From: Escherichia coli
GTDB lineage: Bacteria > Pseudomonadota > Gammaproteobacteria > Enterobacterales > Enterobacteriaceae
Assembly: GCF_036503815.1 (NCBI RefSeq)
Contig: NZ_AP027764.1
Location: 682,001-746,000, forward strand
Length of the DNA stretch: 64,000 nt
Reading direction: 5' to 3'
The notes beneath the pieces were generated by a model, which saw nothing but the letters and a program-made list of their open reading frames with translations, did not search any database and had not been told where the DNA came from. The translations under genes were made by a program, and so were the position numbers. Of the stretch, positions 60,291 through 64,000 are shown piece by piece. Within the stretch, counting starts at the first letter, position 1, and each line of letters opens with the position of its first letter.

Positions 60291-61811
60291 ATGTCTTCTC
60301 ATCCGTATGTCACCCAGCAAAATACCCCGCTGGCGGACGATACCACTCTGATGTCCACTACCGATCTGCAAAGCTATATCACTCATGCTAATGACACTTT
60401 TGTGCAGGTGAGCGGCTATACCTTGCAGGAGTTACAGGGGCAGCCGCACAATATGGTGCGTCATCCCGATATGCCAAAAGCGGCGTTTGCGGATATGTGG
60501 TTCACCCTGAAAAAAGGGGAGCCCTGGAGCGGCATCGTGAAAAATCGCCGCAAAAATGGCGACCATTATTGGGTGCGGGCCAATGCGGTACCGATGGTGC
60601 GCGAGGGAAAAATCAGTGGCTATATATCGATTCGTACCCGGGCGACGGATGAAGAGATTGCGGCGGTGGAGCCACTGTACAAAGCGTTGAACGCCGGACG
60701 TACCAGTAAGCGTATTCATAAAGGCCTGGTGGTGCGTAAAGGCTGGCTGGGAAAACTGCCTTCACTGCCGCTTCGCTGGCGGGCGCGTGGAGTGATGACG
60801 CTGATGTTTATCTTGCTGGCGGTCATGCTTTGGTTTGTTGCTGCCCCGGTGGTGACGTATATCCTCTGTGCGTTAGTGGTATTGTTGGCAAGCGCCTGTT
60901 TTGAATGGCAGATTGTGCGTCCGATAGAAAATGTCGCCCGTCAGGCACTGAAGGTGGCGACCGGAGAGCGTAATAGTGTTGAGCATCTGAATCGCAGCGA
61001 TGAGCTGGGGCTGACATTACGCGCGGTAGGGCAGCTTGGCCTGATGTGCCGTTGGCTAATTAACGATGTCTCAAGCCAGGTTTCCAGCGTCAGAAACGGC
61101 AGTGAGACGCTAGCGAAAGGCACCGATGAACTGAACGAACATACCCAGCAGACGGTTGATAATGTTCAGCAAACGGTGGCGACCATGAACCAGATGGCGG
61201 CGTCGGTGAAACAGAACTCTGCCACGGCGTCGGCTGCCGATAAACTTTCGATCACCGCCAGTAATGCGGCCGTGCAGGGCGGGGAGGCGATGTCCACGGT
61301 GATCAAAACGATGGACGATATTGCTGACAGTACCCAGCGCATTGGCACCATTACTTCGCTGATTAACGATATTGCGTTTCAGACCAATATTCTCGCCCTG
61401 AATGCGGCGGTGGAAGCGGCGCGTGCCGGAGAACAAGGCAAAGGTTTTGCAGTGGTGGCAGGGGAAGTGCGTCATTTAGCCAGCCGCAGTGCTAATGCCG
61501 CCAACGATATTCGCAAGCTGATTGATGCCAGTGCTGATAAGGTGCAATCCGGTTCGCAGCAGGTACACGCCGCCGGACGGACGATGGAAGATATTGTGGC
61601 GCAGGTAAAAAACGTCACCCAGTTGATCGCCCAGATTAGCCATTCAACGTTGGAACAGGCCGATGGGCTTTCCAGCCTGACCCGTGCAGTGGATGAGCTT
61701 AACCTGATCACCCAGAAAAATGCCGAGCTGGTGGAAGAGAGTGCGCAGGTGTCGGCGATGGTGAAACACCGCGCCAGCCGACTGGAAGACGCGGTGACGG
61801 TGCTGCATTAA
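60291..61811 (+). CDS. aer: Aer, aerotaxis/redox receptor
   Basis: The 506-residue inner-membrane chemoreceptor has an N-terminal cytoplasmic PAS domain that binds FAD (residues 10-120, with NDTFVQVSGYTLQELQGQPH and MVRHPDMPKAAF). A membrane hairpin (MTLMFILLAVMLWFVAAPVV and ILCALVVLLASACF, about 168-205), a HAMP domain and a methyl-accepting-type signalling domain with the hairpin tip FQTNILALNAAVEAARAGEQ follow. It lacks the C-terminal CheR-docking pentapeptide and ends DAVTVLH, as K-12 Aer does. Confidence 0.97.
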   Translation: MSSHPYVTQQNTPLADDTTLMSTTDLQSYITHANDTFVQVSGYTLQELQGQPHNMVRHPDMPKAAFADMWFTLKKGEPWSGIVKNRRKNGDHYWVRANAVPMVREGKISGYISIRTRATDEEIAAVEPLYKALNAGRTSKRIHKGLVVRKGWLGKLPSLPLRWRARGVMTLMFILLAVMLWFVAAPVVTYILCALVVLLASACFEWQIVRPIENVARQALKVATGERNSVEHLNRSDELGLTLRAVGQLGLMCRWLINDVSSQVSSVRNGSETLAKGTDELNEHTQQTVDNVQQTVATMNQMAASVKQNSATASAADKLSITASNAAVQGGEAMSTVIKTMDDIADSTQRIGTITSLINDIAFQTNILALNAAVEAARAGEQGKGFAVVAGEVRHLASRSANAANDIRKLIDASADKVQSGSQQVHAAGRTMEDIVAQVKNVTQLIAQISHSTLEQADGLSSLTRAVDELNLITQKNAELVEESAQVSAMVKHRASRLEDAVTVLH

Positions 61812-61843
61812 TCGGTATGCCGGATATAGCCGTTTGTACACAA

Positions 61844-61910
61844 TGCCTGATGCGATGCTGGCGCATCTTATCAGGCCTACGGGGTGTGTAGGGTACGCCG
61901 CATCCGGCAA
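61844..61910. repeat. REP/BIME element between aer and yqjI
   Basis: ATGCCTGATGCGATGCTGGC with TCTTATCAGGCCTACG forms one unit. A shortened unit (GTACGCCGCATCCGGCA) forms the other. Confidence 0.85.
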
Positions 61911-61917
61911 TCGGTGA

Positions 61918-62541
61918 TTAATCCAGTTGGGTAATATCAAAAGCGGCGCGGTCGATCACCGCAATGATCTTTTTTATTTGTGCATCAGTGATATCGCTCT
62001 GGTTGACGCGTAAATCCAGCACCGCTTTAAAATTATCCAGTGCCCGCTTCATTTGCGGGTTCTGACGGAGTGCAGCACCAACGCAACGCGCTTTGATGCG
62101 TTCTTCGATCATCTCCACCTGTTCGCGGTTTTCTTCCAGCCACTGCGCGCCCTGTTCGGTCAGCGCAATCTGCTTCTTACCACCTTCCTCTTCGCGGATG
62201 GTAATTAGCGACTGCTCCTGAAGAAAATCCAGCGTCGGGTAGATGACGCCCGGGCTTGGGGTGTAATTTCCCTGGGTCAGATTTTCAATCGCTTTAATCA
62301 ATTCGTAACCGTGGCTGTCATCGCGCGAGAGAATATCCAGAATCACTAGACGCAATTCGCCGTGACCAAAGAAACGTTGCCGACGACCGCCGCCGCGACC
62401 GTGGCGACCACCACAGCATTGACCGTGTTCATGCTGGTGACCGTGTCCACAGTGTTCATGTTCTGATTTCTCACCTTTGCAGCAGCCTTCATGGCGTGGC
62501 TGGCCTTCATGTTTACAACACCCTTCGTGATGATGGCTCAT
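61918..62541 (-). CDS. yqjI: YqjI, nickel-responsive PadR-family repressor
   Basis: The 207-residue regulator represses yqjH and itself, and loses DNA binding with excess nickel. The N-terminal 50 residues are a His/Cys/Gly-rich metal-binding tail (MSHHHEGCCKHEG, HCGHGHQHEHGQCCGG). The winged-helix PadR domain follows (RLVILDILSRDDSHGYELIK, then TLDFLQEQSLITI). The C-terminal part is a helical dimerisation domain. Divergent from yqjH across a 287-base interval with two matching palindromes. Confidence 0.97.
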   Translation of the reverse strand: MSHHHEGCCKHEGQPRHEGCCKGEKSEHEHCGHGHQHEHGQCCGGRHGRGGGRRQRFFGHGELRLVILDILSRDDSHGYELIKAIENLTQGNYTPSPGVIYPTLDFLQEQSLITIREEEGGKKQIALTEQGAQWLEENREQVEMIEERIKARCVGAALRQNPQMKRALDNFKAVLDLRVNQSDITDAQIKKIIAVIDRAAFDITQLD

Positions 62542-62561
62542 ATCAGCCTCCTTTTGCTTAA

Positions 62562-62575
62562 TTAGATATATCTAA
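62562..62575. promoter_or_regulatory. YqjI operator near yqjI
   Basis: The perfect palindrome TTAGATATATCTAA lies 21 bases before the yqjI start and repeats with one mismatch at 62792. Confidence 0.85.
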
Positions 62576-62644
62576 TTTATATCTGATGTAAGCATTAGTG
62601 CAAGTGTAAAAATGATTTTTAAACGTGGACTCATCTCACACGTA

Positions 62645-62675
62645 GGCCGGATAAGGCGTTCACGCCGCATCCGGC
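62645..62675. repeat. Single REP element in the yqjI-yqjH interval
   Basis: GGCCGGATAAGGCGTTCACG with CCGCATCCGGC matches the REP consensus and lies between the two divergent promoters. Confidence 0.9.
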
Positions 62676-62756
62676 GTTGAGTAATGATGCCTGAGAAGAG
62701 GCGGTTCGTCTTATCAGACTATAGACATATCAGTTCTACAAATCGCTTGCATTTAT

Positions 62757-62779
62757 CATGATTAACAATCATTATCATT
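62757..62779. promoter_or_regulatory. Candidate Fur box upstream of yqjH
   Basis: TGATTAACAATCATTATCA matches the Fur consensus GATAATGATAATCATTATC in most positions. yqjH is known to be repressed by Fur as well as YqjI. Confidence 0.75.
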
Positions 62780-62791
62780 TACGAAAATTAT

Positions 62792-62805
62792 TTAGATATA
62801 TCTGA
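62792..62805. promoter_or_regulatory. YqjI operator near yqjH
   Basis: TTAGATATATCTGA differs by one base from the palindrome at 62562 and lies 23 bases before the yqjH start. Confidence 0.85.
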
Positions 62806-62828
62806 TTATCATCACGAAGGCGATAACA

Positions 62829-63593
62829 ATGAATAATTCCCCCAGCTACCCACAGCGCGTTCGCAATGATCTGCGCTTCCGTGAACTGACTGTGTTACGC
62901 GTTGAGCGTATCAGTGCCGGTTTTCAGCGCATTGTCCTCGGCGGCGAGGCGCTGGACGGTTTTACATCGCGCGGCTTTGACGATCACAGCAAACTCTTCT
63001 TTCCTCAATCTGACGTTCACTTTGTGCCGCCAACGGTAACGGAAGAGGGCATCGTCTGGCCGGAAGGACCACGCCCACCGTCGCGTGACTATACGCCGCT
63101 GTATGACGAACTACGCCATGAACTGGCGATTGATTTCTTTATTCACGACGGCGGCGTCGCCAGCAGCTGGGCAATGCAGGCGCAACCGGGCGATAAACTC
63201 ACGGTGGCAGGGCCGCGCGGTTCGCTGGTGGTGCCGGAAGATTACGCGTATCAGGTGTATGTTTGCGATGAGTCCGGAATGCCGGCACTGCGCCGCCGCC
63301 TGGAAACGTTGAGTAAACTTGCCGTTAAACCGCAAGTTACCGCGCTGGTCAGCGTACAGGATAACGCCTGTCAGGATTATCTCGCGCACCTTGATGGTTT
63401 TAATATCGAATGGTTGGCGCATGATGAGCAGGCGGTAGACGCACGCCTGGCGCAGCTGCAAATCCCTGCCGATGATTACTTCATCTGGATAACCGGCGAA
63501 GGCAAAGTCGTTAAGAATTTAAGCAGCCGCTTTGAAGCGGAACAGTATGACCCACAGCGGGTACGCGCAGCGGCTTACTGGCACGAAAAGTAA
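62829..63593 (+). CDS. yqjH: YqjH, NADPH-dependent ferric-chelate reductase
   Basis: The 254-residue siderophore-interacting flavoprotein (ViuB-like) reduces ferric siderophore complexes and helps nickel/iron balance. The FAD-binding barrel includes DDHSKLFFPQ and RPPSRDYTPLYD (residues 55-98). The NADPH part includes KLTVAGPRGSLVVPEDYAYQ, VYVCDESGMPALRRRLETL and the C-terminal YFIWITGEGKVVKNLS. The ribosome site is GAAGGCGATAAC. Controlled by YqjI and Fur through the sites above. Confidence 0.97.
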   Translation: MNNSPSYPQRVRNDLRFRELTVLRVERISAGFQRIVLGGEALDGFTSRGFDDHSKLFFPQSDVHFVPPTVTEEGIVWPEGPRPPSRDYTPLYDELRHELAIDFFIHDGGVASSWAMQAQPGDKLTVAGPRGSLVVPEDYAYQVYVCDESGMPALRRRLETLSKLAVKPQVTALVSVQDNACQDYLAHLDGFNIEWLAHDEQAVDARLAQLQIPADDYFIWITGEGKVVKNLSSRFEAEQYDPQRVRAAAYWHEK

Positions 63594-63608
63594 CTGATAT
63601 ATAAAAAG

Positions 63609-63640
63609 AAAAAGGCTGACGATTTCTCGTCAGCCTTTGC
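63609..63640. terminator. Bidirectional terminator between yqjH and ileX
   Basis: AAAGGCTGACGA / TCGTCAGCCTTT is a perfect stem with the loop TTTC, with A-rich DNA on the left and TTTGCTATG on the right. It can end both yqjH and the oppositely oriented tRNA transcript. Confidence 0.88.
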
Positions 63641-63646
63641 TATGTC

Positions 63647-63722
63647 TGGTGGCCCCTGCTGGACTTGAACCAGCGACCAAGCGATTATGAGTCGCCTGCT
63701 CTAACCACTGAGCTAAGGGGCC
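63647..63722 (-). tRNA. ileX: tRNA-Ile2 (anticodon CAU, reads AUA)
   Basis: The 76-nt tRNA on the minus strand has a GGCCCCT...AGGGGCC acceptor stem with encoded CCA end, the T-loop sequence GGTTCAAGTCC, and anticodon loop CTCATAA. The CAT anticodon, without the features of initiator or elongator tRNA-Met, together with the position next to mug, identifies ileX. Its C34 would be modified to lysidine by TilS to read AUA. Confidence 0.95.
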
Positions 63723-63846
63723 ATGGTAGCGGATTATAAAGTAACTCCGTGTCGCAATCCAGCCATTACCGCTCGCCTGCTGTTTTTATAAACAATGTAT
63801 TTTCAATCCGTTATACTTTTCCTGGTGATGTTAGAAAGGAGTAAAT

Positions 63847-64000
63847 ATGGTTGAGGATATTTTGGCTCCAGGGTTACGGGTTGTGTTTTGCGGTATCAAT
63901 CCTGGTCTTTCATCCGCCGGAACTGGTTTTCCCTTTGCTCATCCGGCAAATCGCTTCTGGAAGGTGATATATCAGGCTGGGTTTACCGACCGTCAGTTGA
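63847..64000 (+). CDS. mug: Mug, G/U mismatch-specific DNA glycosylase (3' end outside window)
   Basis: The first 51 codons of mug are present: [20 protein letters not shown] onward. The catalytic N18 is in GINPGLSS, followed by [19 protein letters not shown], both typical of the MUG/TDG branch of the uracil-DNA glycosylase superfamily. The ribosome site is AAAGGAG. The gene continues beyond the window. It removes uracil and ethenocytosine opposite guanine. Confidence 0.95.

Overview
This window is chromosomal DNA from an Escherichia coli strain (possibly another member of the E. coli/Shigella group). The gene order matches the E. coli K-12 stretch from garP to mug, read in the opposite direction to the K-12 map, and nearly every protein has the length known for its K-12 counterpart. 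REP/BIME repeats lie between many of the genes. Assignments rest on protein sequence, gene order and recalled family knowledge; no database search was run.

Layout. (1) 1-3612: end of garP, then garL, garR and garK, the D-galactarate/D-glucarate pathway. (2) 3645-4021: rnpB, the RNase P RNA, whose -35 box overlaps the garK stop codon. (3) 4294-6637: AT-rich block on the minus strand with yhaC, yhaB and tdcR. (4) 6814-15594: tdcABCDEFG, anaerobic threonine/serine degradation to propionate. (5) 15868-18537: yhaO-yhaM, uptake and degradation of serine/cysteine. (6) 18670-26272: yhaL, yhaK, yhaJ, yhaI, yhaH, yqjG, yqjF, the yqjDEK membrane-protein cluster with yqjC, then mzrA and yqjA. (7) 26617-37566: hexuronate genes exuR, exuT, uxaC and uxaA, interrupted between exuR and exuT by a four-gene fimbrial operon (27689-32783). 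(8) 37649-47803: ygjV, sstT, alx with its Mn/pH-responsive leader, ygjR, ygjQ, ygjP, rlmG, the higBA toxin-antitoxin pair and fadH. (9) 48127-57901: ygjK, ygjJ, ygjI, ebgC, ebgA and ebgR. (10) 58120-64000: ygjH, patA with a sigma-54 promoter, aer with a FliA promoter, the yqjI/yqjH metal-homeostasis pair, tRNA ileX and the start of mug.

The main accessory feature is the fimbrial operon at 27689-32783. It encodes a chaperone, a major pilin, an usher and a tip adhesin in the same order as the class 5 (alpha) CFA/I-CS1 fimbriae of enterotoxigenic E. coli. Here it is chromosomal, with no regulator or mobility gene beside it. It has a good sigma-70-like promoter and a perfect hairpin between the pilin and usher genes that probably sets subunit stoichiometry. 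The rest is mostly conserved core genome with recognisable regulatory sites: three ExuR-type operators, paired HigA-type repeats, YqjI palindromes with a Fur-like site, and CRP, sigma-54 and sigma-28 sites. The other strain-level oddity is a 4-bp frameshift that removes the last 22 residues of YgjI.
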